64,000 nt of DNA from Bacillus timonensis (GCF_000285535.1 NZ_HE610988.1:224446-288445); one strand, 5' to 3'; shown: positions 1-9,301, counted from the stretch's first letter. Notes: generated from the letters alone by a model not told the origin. Numbers and translations: made by a program.

Positions 1-1201
1 TACCTACCGCTGGGCTAACTGCTTGTGGCACATTCTGCATCGGCACACCTGGTCCAAAGCCCATTGGTCCTGGAAATCCGCCATAAAAGCCAGAACCTGG
101 CATAACCGGTGTCATAGGCACACATGGCCCCATTGGTAATGGTGGTGCTTGCATCGGTGCCATTTGAGGCATTTGTGGGAATGCAGGCGCTTCTTCTATT
201 TCCTCTTCCACACCAGCTACCATTTGCGGCATTTGTGGCATTTGCGGCATTTGTGCCTGCATGATATTGAAATTGTTAATATCGATTTCAAATGGATTCT
301 GTTGTGGCATTTGAACTGGTGGCATTTGAACTGGTGCCATTTGAACCGGTACCTTTTCTTCTTTAACTTCCTCTTTTACACCTTCTGTTCGGAATCCACC
401 CATTGGAGAATAGGGTCCTTGTGGTGGAAAACCTCCTTGAAATCCTGGAATATAATTAAATCCATAACCAGGCATTACCGGTGTGACAGGCACACAATTA
501 TTAAAATTCCAAGGCTGTTGTACTGGCATTTGTGGTGCCATTGGCATTTGTGGTGCCATTGGCATTTGTTGCATTTGCGGCATTGGTGGCATTTGTGCTT
601 CATACTCCTCTTCTTCAAGTTCAAAGTCTTCTTCCTCTGGGACCATCATACCAGGTAAAACATTCTTTGGTGGTGTTGGTATTTGCGGCATGCCCATTAA
701 ATTAAAATTATTGATATCAATTTCTAATGGCTGAAATTGCGGCGTCTGAGGTGCTACTGGCATTTGCGGCATTTGCGGCATTTGTGGCATTTGTGGCATT
801 ACTGGCATTTGTGGCATCTGCGGCATCTGCGGCATCTGCGGCATCTGAGGAATATAAGGTCCTGTCTCGACACCTTTTACTTCCTCTTCTACCTCCGGAA
901 CCTCTTCCTCTTCCAATTCCATTACAGGAAACGGCTGAGGAGTGATTTCAGCAAACGGATGCTGAATTTGTGCCTCCTTTTTAGGTGCCAAGTTAATTTG
1001 TGCTTCTTTTTTGGCTCCACCAATTTGTGCTTCTTTTTTTACATGAACTGTCCCGGTAGGTACCTTGATTTTCATTCCTGGCATAATCATATCCGGATTA
1101 CTTAACTGAGTGTTGACAGCCTTTAGTTCTTGAAAGTCGACCCCATATTTTTTTGCAATTTCCCATAAGGTGTCTCCTTTTTGAACGATATGGATTTTCA
1201 C
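1..1201 (-). CDS. safA: SafA, spore coat/cortex morphogenetic protein (partial, runs off left edge)
   Basis: Inner-coat morphogenetic protein that is recruited to the forespore through SpoVID. The reading frame starts at a GTG (1201) preceded by GGAGGG and stays open for 400 codons to the window edge, so the C terminus is missing. Residues 1-50 form a LysM domain (KIHIVQKGDTLWEIAKKYG, then NTQLSNPD and MPGMKIKVP) that closely matches B. subtilis SafA. Next come three KKEAQI repeats, an acidic linker, and a long Met-Pro-Gln-rich region with MPQ tripeptide runs and two copies of the block EIDINNFN. Low-complexity Pro/Met/Tyr composition is typical of the family. The partner gene spoVID is also in this window at 40038-41315. 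Sporulation control is expected, but no convincing promoter was found. Identity is based on the N-terminal match and composition. Confidence 0.93.
   Translation of the reverse strand, partial: MKIHIVQKGDTLWEIAKKYGVDFQELKAVNTQLSNPDMIMPGMKIKVPTGTVHVKKEAQIGGAKKEAQINLAPKKEAQIQHPFAEITPQPFPVMELEEEEVPEVEEEVKGVETGPYIPQMPQMPQMPQMPQMPVMPQMPQMPQMPQMPVAPQTPQFQPLEIDINNFNLMGMPQIPTPPKNVLPGMMVPEEEDFELEEEEYEAQMPPMPQMQQMPMAPQMPMAPQMPVQQPWNFNNCVPVTPVMPGYGFNYIPGFQGGFPPQGPYSPMGGFRTEGVKEEVKEEKVPVQMAPVQMPPVQMPQQNPFEIDINNFNIMQAQMPQMPQMPQMVAGVEEEIEEAPAFPQMPQMAPMQAPPLPMGPCVPMTPVMPGSGFYGGFPGPMGFGPGVPMQNVPQAVSPAVG
759..850. repeat. 9-bp tandem repeat encoding PQM tripeptides in safA
   Basis: On the plus strand the unit is roughly ggcatttgc or ggcatctgc, repeated about ten times with small changes. 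It encodes successive Pro-Gln-Met units in SafA. Shorter runs of the same unit occur near 225-250 and 525-590. Such arrays can change length by slipped-strand replication. Confidence 0.85.
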
Positions 1202-1339
1202 GCGATTTTCCCTCCTATACATAAGTCCATACATACTATGTCAAAATAGGCAAATTGCCACTATTTCTCATCACAACTTATGCATAGGCTTCACAATTTA
1301 TGTGTAGCAAGAAGGCGGGTCAAGCTTTAAAATCTAAGA

Positions 1340-1369
1340 AAAAATAAAAACTCGACTAACGCCGAGTTT
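1340..1369 (-). terminator. Rho-independent terminator after pheA
   Basis: Read on the minus strand, the stem AAACTCG/CGAGTTT (1348-1369) with an 8-nt loop is followed by a T-rich tract. It lies a few bases past the pheA stop codon. Confidence 0.75.
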
Positions 1370-1374
1370 AATGA

Positions 1375-2229
1375 TTAAATTCGATAATATGGATAACTAC
1401 CTAACAAAGTTACCCCACTTCCCAATGCCTCTAATTCCGCTATCGCACTTGGGATTAAAATTTCATCCATTTTTTGTTCAATATCAATTAAAAATAAATA
1501 ATTTCCTAGCCCTGTTTTCATCGGTCTTGATTCGATTTTTGATAAATTTAATTTTCTCCAGGCAAATACAGATAATACCTGATGTAAGGCACCGGCCTGA
1601 TCAGAAGGTAAAGTAACCATTAGGGTTGTTTTATTTCCGGAGTTGTTCCTGGATAAATCCAAATCTAACATCTCTTTATGTAGAACAACAAATCGAGTAT
1701 GATTATTGTCAAAATCATGAATATCCTGTTTAACAATTTTCAAGCCATATTCTTCAGCAGCAAAGGAATTTGCAATAGCTGCAATCTTTTGTTCTGGATT
1801 CTCACTTACCAATTTAGCAGCTGCACCTGTCGAACTTACTTCGATGGGTTGTATATTTGGAAAGTTATTATATAAAAATTTATAGCACTGTGCGATTGCA
1901 TGTGGATGTGAATAGATTCCTTGTACTTCTTCCCAAGTATTTGTGTTGTCGGGATGCACCATTAAATGTTGTTTTATCGGAATAATCACTTCACCAACTA
2001 TTTTCAATTGTTTTACATGAATGAGATAGTCAATTGTTAAATTAACCGTTCCTTCAATTGTATTTTCAATTGGAACAACTGCTACATCTACTTCCCCTTT
2101 TTCCACCGCGTCAATACATGCAGGGATTGTTCGATATGGCTTATTTTCCTTACCAGGAAACAATGCAGAAACCGCTTGTGCAGTAAACGTTGCATTTGGC
2201 CCTAAAAATCCTATGTTTCTTATACTCAT
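1375..2229 (-). CDS. pheA: Prephenate dehydratase
   Basis: Converts prephenate to phenylpyruvate in phenylalanine biosynthesis, in the cytoplasm. The 284-residue protein has the usual two-part build. Residues 1-185 are the dehydratase domain, with GPNATF (10-15), the ENTIEG/NLTIDYLI region (55-70) and the catalytic TRF triad (178-180). Residues 200-275 are an ACT regulatory domain containing GALH (213-216) and ESRP (233-236), the signatures of phenylalanine feedback binding. Length and sequence agree with B. subtilis PheA (285 aa). It lies 12 bp downstream of pheB and is followed by a terminator, so it is probably the last gene of an obgE-pheB-pheA unit. Confidence 0.97.
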   Translation of the reverse strand: MSIRNIGFLGPNATFTAQAVSALFPGKENKPYRTIPACIDAVEKGEVDVAVVPIENTIEGTVNLTIDYLIHVKQLKIVGEVIIPIKQHLMVHPDNTNTWEEVQGIYSHPHAIAQCYKFLYNNFPNIQPIEVSSTGAAAKLVSENPEQKIAAIANSFAAEEYGLKIVKQDIHDFDNNHTRFVVLHKEMLDLDLSRNNSGNKTTLMVTLPSDQAGALHQVLSVFAWRKLNLSKIESRPMKTGLGNYLFLIDIEQKMDEILIPSAIAELEALGSGVTLLGSYPYYRI

Positions 2230-2241
2230 CCATCTTTCCCC

Positions 2242-2682
2242 CTATGCTCCTGTTCCAAGAATTTCAACTTTATCTACGAATTCGAGTTTTCTAAGTTTAG
2301 CAAGGAGGTCAGTTACTTCACCGTGCATGCCTGATGTGTTTAATGAGAGTGTTACATTCGCTTTTCCCCTAAGCGGAATTGTTTGATGGATTGTTAACAC
2401 GTTACAACCCGTATCTGCTACAGTTCTCAACAATTGAGACAGAGTACCTGATCGGTCCTCCAAGTGAAAAAACAAAGAGATAATCTTCTCCTTAACAGTT
2501 GTATGAAAAGGGAAGACAGTATCTTTATATTTGTAATATGCACTTCTGCTTAAATCTACTTTTTGGGTAGCTTCTGCAATCGATTGTGCTTCTCCACTGT
2601 CTAATAATTCCTTTGCGTCCAAGGTTTTTCGAACCGCTTCTGGAAGTACATCCTCACGAACAAGATAAAATTTGCCATCCAT
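2242..2682 (-). CDS. pheB: PheB, ACT domain-containing protein
   Basis: A 146-residue protein orthologous to B. subtilis PheB/YszB. The first ~65 residues contain a small helix-turn-helix-like region ([14 protein letters not shown]). Residues 70-146 form an ACT domain ([16 protein letters not shown], then [10 protein letters not shown] and [10 protein letters not shown]). ACT domains bind amino acids, and the location between obgE and pheA suggests a role in aromatic amino-acid control, but the true function is not established. A strong GGGGGGAG-type ribosome binding site precedes the ATG. The gene is closely spaced with both neighbours, so co-transcription is likely. Confidence 0.93.
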   Translation of the reverse strand: MDGKFYLVREDVLPEAVRKTLDAKELLDSGEAQSIAEATQKVDLSRSAYYKYKDTVFPFHTTVKEKIISLFFHLEDRSGTLSQLLRTVADTGCNVLTIHQTIPLRGKANVTLSLNTSGMHGEVTDLLAKLRKLEFVDKVEILGTGA

Positions 2683-2712
2683 GCAAACTCCCCCCTTTAC
2701 CTTCCTTTGCGC

Positions 2713-3999
2713 TTATTCTACAAATTCAAATTCGTAATCAAGTAATTTTACAATATCCCCGTGTTTTGCACCTTTTTCACGAAGTGCGTCATCGATTCCC
2801 ATGCCACGTATCTGACGGGCAAATCGTTTTACAGATTCATCTCTTGTAAAGTCCGTCATCTTAAAGAGTTTTTCAACTCGTTCTCCAGTAATTACAAATG
2901 AACCATCACTTTCACGTGAAATAACAAAATCAACTTCCTCTTTTTCATGGCGGTACATGACGCGATGGACACTTGTATCTTCCTCAACTTCAAGTGGAAA
3001 TTCTGGGGTCGTTTCAAGTAAGTCTGCAATTGTAAACAATAAGTCACGAAGACCTTGTCTTGTAACAGCCGAAATAGGAAAAATCTTGACATCATCCTGT
3101 AACTTCTCTTTAAATACGTTTAAGTTTTCTTGTGCTTCAGGAATATCCATTTTATTTGCTACCACAATTTGTGGACGTTCAGTTAAACGAAGATTGTACT
3201 CTTTTAATTCTTGATTTATGGTGAGGTAATCTTCGAATGGATCGCGCCCTTCCATTGCTGACATATCAATAACGTGAACAATGACTCTTGTTCGTTCGAT
3301 ATGTCTTAAAAATTGATGTCCAAGCCCAACACCTTGGTGTGCCCCTTCAATTAGACCTGGAAGGTCAGCCATCACAAAACTGCGTCCATCCTCTGTTTCA
3401 ACAACACCCAGATTTGGGACTATCGTTGTAAAATGATACTCCGCAATTTTCGGCTTTGCAGCTGAAACAACAGATAATAAAGTAGATTTCCCTACACTGG
3501 GAAAACCAACAAGACCGACATCAGCTAAAACTTTAAGTTCAAGTCTTACATATCGCTCCTGTCCTGGCTCACCATTTTCCGCAATTTCTGGTGCCGGATT
3601 GGCTGGTGTCGCAAATCGAGAGTTTCCTCTTCCTCCACGTCCGCCTTTAGCAATGACTGCTCTTTGACCATGCTGGGTTAAATCTGCAATCACCACACCT
3701 GTATCATCATCTGTCACGACTGTTCCTGGGGGCACCTTTACAACCATCGGCTCTGCGTTTTTCCCATGTTGGTTTTTTGACATTCCGTGTTCCCCACGTT
3801 GTGCCTTAAAATGGCGTTGGTATCGGAAATCCATCAAGGTTCTTAAACCTTCTTCAACCTCAAAAATGACATCCGCCCCTTTTCCACCATCTCCACCTGC
3901 AGGACCGCCCATTGGAACATATTTTTCACGACGATAAGCAACCATCCCGTTACCACCGTCTCCACCTTTTACATACACTTTGACTTGATCAACAAACAT
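2713..3999 (-). CDS. obgE: GTPase ObgE/CgtA
   Basis: Essential GTPase involved in late 50S ribosome assembly and stress/sporulation signalling. The 428-residue protein shows all three domains. The glycine-rich Obg fold (1-158) has many GG turns, such as GGDGGNG and GGKGA. The G domain has a P-loop GFPSVGKS (165-172), DLPG (212-215) and NKMD near 280. The C-terminal OCT domain (about 350-428) ends in [14 protein letters not shown]. The length equals B. subtilis Obg. It lies directly downstream of spo0B, the conserved Bacillus arrangement, and upstream of pheB. The start has an AGGT-type ribosome binding site. Confidence 0.98.
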   Translation of the reverse strand: MFVDQVKVYVKGGDGGNGMVAYRREKYVPMGGPAGGDGGKGADVIFEVEEGLRTLMDFRYQRHFKAQRGEHGMSKNQHGKNAEPMVVKVPPGTVVTDDDTGVVIADLTQHGQRAVIAKGGRGGRGNSRFATPANPAPEIAENGEPGQERYVRLELKVLADVGLVGFPSVGKSTLLSVVSAAKPKIAEYHFTTIVPNLGVVETEDGRSFVMADLPGLIEGAHQGVGLGHQFLRHIERTRVIVHVIDMSAMEGRDPFEDYLTINQELKEYNLRLTERPQIVVANKMDIPEAQENLNVFKEKLQDDVKIFPISAVTRQGLRDLLFTIADLLETTPEFPLEVEEDTSVHRVMYRHEKEEVDFVISRESDGSFVITGERVEKLFKMTDFTRDESVKRFARQIRGMGIDDALREKGAKHGDIVKLLDYEFEFVE

Positions 4000-4032
4000 C
4001 TTTTACCTCCGGTTATTATGCACCTTAATCTT

Positions 4033-4572
4033 TCATGCAATATGTATTGTTATATTTACTTCTTCTTTATGTACTTTATACTCTGTTATTTGTGGGAATT
4101 GATCAGATTGGCTTATCGTAGTTAACCAATTTGTTAGGTATTCCCTATCTTTTAGTATTCCACTAAAATCAAAAAAGAATCGAGTTTCCTTTGTTGAACA
4201 GTCGATAGTGAGGGATAAGTGATTTTCTCCCATTTCATCTACTGTTTCTTCCAGTATGGTAAAAAATTGTGTGCACCATTCTGTTAGTTTCGTATCATAG
4301 TTTGATAAATTTCGAATATCACCGACAACATCATAGTCCAATTGATATTTATGAGGCTCCCAATTTAAGGTCATGATTAGTGCAGCAAAAGTTGGAATTT
4401 GTAAATTTGTGAGATGTGTTTCATTTTGAGCGTCAATTACAATTTCTTCAATTATAGTCTTAACCCGATCAATTTTATTTAGTGAGATGTTCCCTTTGAT
4501 TAACTGTATTTTATTTAACCAATCATGACGTGTATGTTTTAGAACTTCAATCGTACTCCAATTTTTATTCAT
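4033..4572 (-). CDS. spo0B: Spo0B, sporulation initiation phosphotransferase
   Basis: Relays phosphate from Spo0F to Spo0A in the sporulation phosphorelay. The ATG at 4572 was chosen because AGGGGAA precedes it; a GTG at 4608 has no ribosome binding site. The resulting 179 residues match the length of B. subtilis Spo0B. The phosphorylated histidine lies in HTRHDWLNKIQLIKGN (His16), near the N terminus of the helical hairpin. The C-terminal half resembles a degenerate histidine-kinase ATP-binding fold. Its position between rpmA and obgE is the classical one. Confidence 0.95.
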   Translation of the reverse strand: MNKNWSTIEVLKHTRHDWLNKIQLIKGNISLNKIDRVKTIIEEIVIDAQNETHLTNLQIPTFAALIMTLNWEPHKYQLDYDVVGDIRNLSNYDTKLTEWCTQFFTILEETVDEMGENHLSLTIDCSTKETRFFFDFSGILKDREYLTNWLTTISQSDQFPQITEYKVHKEEVNITIHIA

Positions 4573-4681
4573 GTCATTTCCCCTAAATTTCAATGTGTCA
4601 AAAACCACATTTAGATTTCGAATCTTGTCTAAAAATTATATCAAACCTTGGAAAATAACACTACATTCTAATCTTCATAAA

Positions 4682-4713
4682 AATAAAAACTCTAACCATG
4701 TGGTTAGAGTTTT
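4682..4713 (-). terminator. Terminator after rpmA
   Basis: A near-perfect stem AAAACTCTAACCA/TGGTTAGAGTTTT is followed on the minus strand by TTTATTT. It ends the rplU-prp-rpmA transcript before spo0B. Confidence 0.9.
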
Positions 4714-4719
4714 GTACGA

Positions 4720-5043
<324 letters not shown>

Positions 5044-5370
5044 TTATGATTGAATTTTCATATATTGTCCATAATCAAGTTCAATCGTTTGTAGTGATAC
5101 AAGCATTCCCTCTAAAAGAAGCTGTACCTTTTCCTCAATTGTATCATCCTCAAGATGAGGAATCTGACAGCGGAGAAAACCACTTTTTTCTTGCTCCAAT
5201 ATTGGCTCTACTTTACATAAAGCATATATCGAATTAATGGTACCAAAAGCAACAGCTGAGGCACCCGCACAAACGATATCCTTTCCAGGAACATCAAATT
5301 CAGCATGTCCACTCATTGTAAATGAGTCGATTCTACCAGAACTATTACGGTTAATAGTTATTTTTATCAT
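5044..5370 (-). CDS. prp: Prp, ribosomal-processing cysteine protease (YsxB)
   Basis: Cleaves the N-terminal extension of L27. The 108-residue protein has the Prp catalytic pair: His22 in SGHAEF and Cys34 in DIVCAGAS, the same positions as in characterised Staphylococcus Prp. It sits between rplU and rpmA, next to its substrate gene. It starts 11 bp after rplU and is presumably translationally coupled. Cytoplasmic; no signal peptide. Confidence 0.95.
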   Translation of the reverse strand: MIKITINRNSSGRIDSFTMSGHAEFDVPGKDIVCAGASAVAFGTINSIYALCKVEPILEQEKSGFLRCQIPHLEDDTIEEKVQLLLEGMLVSLQTIELDYGQYMKIQS

Positions 5371-5381
5371 GATAGAAAGCC

Positions 5382-5690
5382 TTATGCGTTGATTTTTTCG
5401 ATTGTAACTTTAGTGTAAGGTTGACGATGACCTTGTTTTTTACGGTAGTTCTTTTTAGCCTTATATTTGAAAACAATGATCTTCTTAGCGCGACCTTGCT
5501 TTTCAACTTTAGCTGTAACAGTTGCACCTTCAACAGTTGGGCTACCAACTTTCACGTTTTCGCCACCTACGAATAAAACCTTGTCAAAAGTAACTGTTCC
5601 ACCTTGTTCTACGTCAAGCTTTTCAACATAGATTTCTTGGCCTTCTTGAACTTTGATTTGCTTACCGCCAGTTTCAATAATTGCGTACAT
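5382..5690 (-). CDS. rplU: Ribosomal protein bL21
   Basis: 50S subunit protein of 102 residues. The ATG at 5690 is preceded by AGGAGGTGC at ideal spacing, and the protein starts [18 protein letters not shown] as in B. subtilis. The reading frame stays open further upstream, but that part lies in the leader RNA and has no family match. First gene of rplU-prp-rpmA, transcribed from the promoter at 5945-5973 through a leader of about 250 nt. Confidence 0.98.
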   Translation of the reverse strand: MYAIIETGGKQIKVQEGQEIYVEKLDVEQGGTVTFDKVLFVGGENVKVGSPTVEGATVTAKVEKQGRAKKIIVFKYKAKKNYRKKQGHRQPYTKVTIEKINA

Positions 5691-5938
5691 ATTTGCACCT
5701 CCTAATAGTATGACTAAGACTCGCCAATACACAGGCGTTTCGGCAAATGATAAGCTGCGAACTTCTGTGTTGGCTACGCCAGTACGTTCCTCACGTAGCA
5801 CTAACTACGCTCCGCTACTCCTGACTGCGCCGCCTTGAATTTCTTGCTTCTAATTTGCCTCGGTTTGTTTACCCAAAACCATGAAAACTTAAATACCTGG
5901 AATGAGCGGTTGTAGCAATGGGTGCTACAAACAATAAC
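5691..5938 (-). promoter_or_regulatory. Long structured 5' leader of rplU (probable L21 leader)
   Basis: About 250 nt separate the promoter from the rplU start. The 5' part contains a hairpin TTGTAGCA/TGCTACAA (5913-5933). Next to the start is a second small stem, CGCC/GGCG, before the ribosome binding site. Bacillaceae rplU operons are known to carry an L21 leader thought to allow autoregulation, and position and gene fit that family. I cannot run a covariance search, so the family call is inference. The middle of the leader is occupied by a dispersed repeat copy (5759-5839). Confidence 0.55.
5759..5839. repeat. Dispersed repeat, copy A (inside rplU leader)
   Basis: This 81-bp segment shares ordered blocks with 18623-18703: GAAYTTCTG, TCCTCACGTA, TACGCTCC and CGCCTTGAA. 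Both copies have the same overall length. Copy A lacks the terminal inverted repeats visible around copy B. Confidence 0.7.
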
Positions 5939-5944
5939 ATGAAA

Positions 5945-5973
5945 ATATTATCACAAAGACACATTGGAGTCAA
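5945..5973 (-). promoter_or_regulatory. Sigma-A promoter of rplU operon
   Basis: On the minus strand: TTGACT, a 17-bp spacer, then TAATAT with an upstream TGTG. It lies between the rng stop codon and the rplU leader. Confidence 0.75.
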
Positions 5974-5994
5974 TATAAATTAGAATTTGTTGAA

Positions 5995-7464
5995 CTATGA
6001 TAAATTGTTTAGTCTTGCTTTTATGTCAGCATTACTTCCCAATTGTCTGATTTCATATTCATGTATAGGTGAAACTTTTTCCGTTAAATAAATGTGAAAG
6101 GATAAAGCTTCTTCTAGCCTTTTTTTATGCTGATTATGCTCTCCTTGAAATACATGTTTCACGTCCTTAGTTGTTTCAATCCAAATAGCCTCATAGTCCA
6201 TTCCTTGAAGTTCCCATAACTCACGTTCAAGTTTAAACGCAATTGTTTCGGCAGAGTCAATTTTTCCTGTTCCTAGGCAGGTTGGACAATTCGTTTGTAA
6301 AATAGCTGAAAGATCTTGCCTTGTCTTTTTACGGGTTAGCTCGACTATACCTAGTGTAGTAAACCCATGAATCGTCACCCGATTTCTGTCATCCTTCGCA
6401 GCTCCACGCAGTGCTTGGATTACCTTTTGACGTTCATCCTCTTGCTTCATGTCAATAAAATCAACCAAGACAATTCCACTAATATCACGTAACTTAAGCT
6501 GACAAGCGATTTCTTTTGCTGCAGCAATATTTGTTTTAAATACCGTATCTCGCAAATTTTCTTTACCTTTAAATTTTCCAGTATTCACATCGACAATTGT
6601 TAAGGCTTCCGTTTGCTCAATTAACAAATATGCACCATTTTCGAGCCATACTAAATGCTTTAGTGCTCTTTCGATTTCCCGCTCAATTCCGTACGATGAA
6701 AATATATCTTCTTTTCCTTGATAAAAAGAAACCTTATCTTCACCAAATTGATTCTTTAACTGTCTAAACCACTCGGCATTATCAATCACAATTTCCTTTA
6801 TATTCTCCGGGTGATGTTCAAGTAAGATTTTTTCAACTAGATTATTGGCATCAACTAAAAGACTTGGTGGCTTAAGGCGTTTTTGTTCTTCTAGTATGGC
6901 CTTGTAACGGCTTCGCCCAAATTCAAGCTCATTGAAGATTTTTGCTTCATCTTGATTTTCACAAGCGGTTCTCACAACAAGCCCCTCAGGATATTGAAGA
7001 TATGTTTGTCCAAAGCGGCGCCATCTATCTCTTTCTTCCTCTTTTTTCATTTTCCGCGAAACTGCCACATAATTTCCAAACGGCAAATAGACAAGGGATG
7101 CCCCAGGAAATTCAATTAATCCGGTTAATTTGGGTCCTTTCCGCTCTGCACCCTCTTTCGTAACCTGAACAATGATTTCCTCGCCTTGTCTAATAAAATG
7201 AGAAATATTTTTTTCTTTGTCATTTGGGTCGGATAGATGGTAAGTTGCAAGCTGTTCCCTTCCTATATAGCCATTTCTGCCTAAACCAATATCGACAAAG
7301 GCCGCCTGCATACCGGGAAGAACATCAATGACTCGACCCTTGTATATATTCCCTACGATTTCTCTATGTTTTGGTTGTTGAATATTCACCTCAAGAACTT
7401 TATTTCCCTCAAGAACGGCTATTCGCTTTTCACTTGTTTTTGCATTTACAATAATTGTTTTCAA
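5995..7464 (-). CDS. rng: Ribonuclease G/E family endoribonuclease
   Basis: Single-strand-specific endoribonuclease for rRNA and mRNA processing. The protein of about 489 residues has an N-terminal S1-like region (NIYKGRVIDVLPGMQAAFVD, then GRNGYIG), the RNase H-like and DNase I-like catalytic regions (LTIVDVNTGKFKG, then IVLVDFIDM with the two catalytic aspartates), and a CPTC zinc-link motif near residue 400. A TTG at 7464 (MKTIIVNAKTSEKR) is preferred because AGTGAGG precedes it by 8 nt. A GTG at 7479 is the alternative but has a poor ribosome binding site. B. subtilis 168 lacks this family, whereas many other Bacillaceae carry it between rplU and spoIVFB. Confidence 0.92.
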   Translation of the reverse strand: MKTIIVNAKTSEKRIAVLEGNKVLEVNIQQPKHREIVGNIYKGRVIDVLPGMQAAFVDIGLGRNGYIGREQLATYHLSDPNDKEKNISHFIRQGEEIIVQVTKEGAERKGPKLTGLIEFPGASLVYLPFGNYVAVSRKMKKEEERDRWRRFGQTYLQYPEGLVVRTACENQDEAKIFNELEFGRSRYKAILEEQKRLKPPSLLVDANNLVEKILLEHHPENIKEIVIDNAEWFRQLKNQFGEDKVSFYQGKEDIFSSYGIEREIERALKHLVWLENGAYLLIEQTEALTIVDVNTGKFKGKENLRDTVFKTNIAAAKEIACQLKLRDISGIVLVDFIDMKQEDERQKVIQALRGAAKDDRNRVTIHGFTTLGIVELTRKKTRQDLSAILQTNCPTCLGTGKIDSAETIAFKLERELWELQGMDYEAIWIETTKDVKHVFQGEHNQHKKRLEEALSFHIYLTEKVSPIHEYEIRQLGSNADIKARLNNLS

Positions 7465-7523
7465 ACTGCTAATCCTCACTTTGACGGAACATTTTCCTTA
7501 TCAATGTACCTCAAGATGCAATG

Positions 7524-8390
7524 TTAATACAAGTAGAGGAGTTCACCAACCGGCTGAGTAATTTTTTTCTCATTAAAGTAAGCATGTAAAAGTTCATTTT
7601 CATCAAGGGGTTGCTGGTTTTCCCCATCCTTTCGTATCACAATTGGGTGCTTACACCCTCGTTGAAACATTGAGAGGACCGAATATACCATTTCTGTTTC
7701 ATCCACAATCAACGGTTTTAATTTTGTAAAGGTATCCTGTTTTCCATAGTAGCGTTCAAGCAAAAATCTCATGAAGACAAAATGACGTTTTTTCCATTCC
7801 ATAATAATTGAAAAGAAAAGGAAAGATATGATGACCCAGAGATTTAGATTGTTTGGACTATAAAATAACATTCCAATGAAAAGAAGTCCCGCTATTAGAC
7901 TTGATACAAAAAGCGTCCGTTTATGCGCTTCAAAAAAAGAATGTTTATATGAAAAAAACAAATAAAGAAGCTTCCCACCGTCTAATGGCCAAATTGGGAG
8001 TAGGTTAAAGAAAAAAAGAACCACATTATGATATAAAAAGAGATCAAAAGTTTTCGGGGAAATGATAGATCCTAATAATAAGAAATAAGCAACAGTCACC
8101 ATCCAAATATGCTGCAGTGGTCCTGCTAAAATAACGAATAGTTCTTCCTTGAGTGGACGGTTTCCATGCTCATCCATCTCCGCCACACCCCCAAAAGGGA
8201 GAAGTTGAATCTTTTTAATTCTCCATGAAAAAAAATGGGCACATGCAGCGTGTCCCATTTCATGGACAAATATGATTAAAAAAAGCATCAATAATTCTCT
8301 GAAGTGTGCGGTAACAACTGCAATCCCGACAATAAGCCAAAATAATGGGTGAATTTCTATTTTTCTGAGGAGATTTACATATTTATTCAA
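7524..8390 (-). CDS. spoIVFB: SpoIVFB, intramembrane metalloprotease
   Basis: Site-2-type protease that cleaves pro-sigma-K in the outer forespore membrane. The 288-residue protein has several membrane segments. The zinc site is HEMGH (His43, Glu44, His47) plus Asp137 in NLLPIWPLDGG, at the same residue numbers as in B. subtilis. The C-terminal ~85 residues form a CBS-like soluble domain ending QPLDENELLHAYF. Translation starts at a TTG (8390) with AGGTGAT upstream. The restored spoIVFA reading frame would overlap this start by 8 bp, indicating coupling. Confidence 0.96.
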   Translation of the reverse strand: MNKYVNLLRKIEIHPLFWLIVGIAVVTAHFRELLMLFLIIFVHEMGHAACAHFFSWRIKKIQLLPFGGVAEMDEHGNRPLKEELFVILAGPLQHIWMVTVAYFLLLGSIISPKTFDLFLYHNVVLFFFNLLPIWPLDGGKLLYLFFSYKHSFFEAHKRTLFVSSLIAGLLFIGMLFYSPNNLNLWVIISFLFFSIIMEWKKRHFVFMRFLLERYYGKQDTFTKLKPLIVDETEMVYSVLSMFQRGCKHPIVIRKDGENQQPLDENELLHAYFNEKKITQPVGELLYLY

Positions 8391-9161
8391 ATTTTATCAC
8401 CTGTATTGGATCAATAAATGTTTCACCTTGCTTGATTGCAAAATAATACGTTCCTTTTTTTCCCCTTGCGGCTCTTGAACCTTTCCAACCTCTTGACCTG
8501 TTTCCACATAATCATAAAGTTTCACTTCAACACTTCCTAAATTTCCATACCACGTTTCGGAGCCATCACTATGCTGAATAACAACTGTTTCTCCAAGATC
8601 ACCTTTAACTGCAACCTCAGTAACATTACCTGCATTCATTGCTTCAACTACCTCGCTGTCGGTTTCAACAATAATTCCTTGGCCGTTTGCTTCAAAGGTT
8701 TCGGTCACTTTTCCTGCTGCGGGAATAGCGTATTTACCTGTAGCTTGAGTATCGACTTTTTCTTTATCTTGATTCATTGGGATTAGTGCAAGCGGGCTGC
8801 CAAAGGTATCTTTATACCATTCTGTTACGGCAGCAAATTGAAATTCAGTTTCCATAGTACTGGTTACAAAATGCCTGACATTTTCAAACTGTGGTGACTG
8901 ATTTTTAAATATTATGCCAATCGATAACACAAGAATAGCAGAGAGTAACACCTTAAAAAGAAAAACTTCCATTCGAAAAAGAGGATGTCCTCCTTCACCA
9001 GACCCACCACCATCGAATGAGGTATATGCACTTCCACCGTATCGTTCCTCATCACTTGCTATAAAGGAAGGACCTGTTTTTTTTGGAGTAGCTGGACTGG
9101 AATATTTCGTACGCTTTCTCTTTGCAATTCGCCTTCTAATTTCATTTGCTCGGTTACTCAT
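8383..9161 (-). CDS. spoIVFA: SpoIVFA, regulator of SpoIVFB (apparent frameshift near C terminus)
   Basis: Membrane protein that, with BofA, holds SpoIVFB inactive until engulfment. Residues 1-60 are basic and cytoplasmic, a single membrane segment follows (about 67-87), and the outer part is a degenerate LytM/M23 domain. As written, the frame ends at 8397 with the tail KVKHLLIQYR, which does not fit the family. Adding one A to the A7 run at 8455-8461 restores GTYYFAIKQGETFIDPIQVI and a stop at 8383, closely matching the B. subtilis C terminus. A sigma-E promoter lies just upstream. The truncation probably reflects a homopolymer error, but a real mutation is possible. Confidence 0.88.
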
Positions 9162-9197
9162 CTTTTTACATCATCCCTTGTCCATTTTATTTGTACA

Positions 9198-9226
9198 AGT
9201 TTATGACTAAAGGCGTTTAGTTATGA
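9198..9226 (-). promoter_or_regulatory. Sigma-E promoter of spoIVFA-spoIVFB
   Basis: On the minus strand: TCATAAC, a 14-bp spacer, then CATAAACT. The second element matches 7 of 8 positions of the sigma-E -10 consensus CATACAHT, and the first 5 of 7 of the -35. spoIVF is a known sigma-E operon. Confidence 0.65.
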
Positions 9227-9261
9227 CATTATCAAGCTAATTATCTAGTAAAACGGGCATC

Positions 9262-9301
9262 TTTGAAAATGAAAGAAGGATGAGATTTCTCCACATCCTT
9301 C
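9262..9301 (-). terminator. Terminator after the subtilase gene
   Basis: Stem GAAGGATG/CATCCTTC (9275-9301) with an 11-nt loop, followed on the minus strand by TTTCATTTT. It separates the protease gene from the spoIVF promoter. Confidence 0.8.

Noticed and set aside
759..850. Possible CRISPR-like array
   Set aside because: The repeats are 9 bp with no spacers and encode PQM units in frame with safA.
149..945. Several plus-strand open frames rich in His-Leu-Arg or Gly-Ile-Cys repeats
   Set aside because: They are antisense shadows of the safA tandem repeats, with no ribosome binding sites or family matches.
1275..1303. Sigma-E promoter upstream of safA
   Set aside because: The best pair (ACATAAA, 14 bp, CATAAGTT) matches only 4 of 7 and 6 of 8 positions; not strong enough to list.
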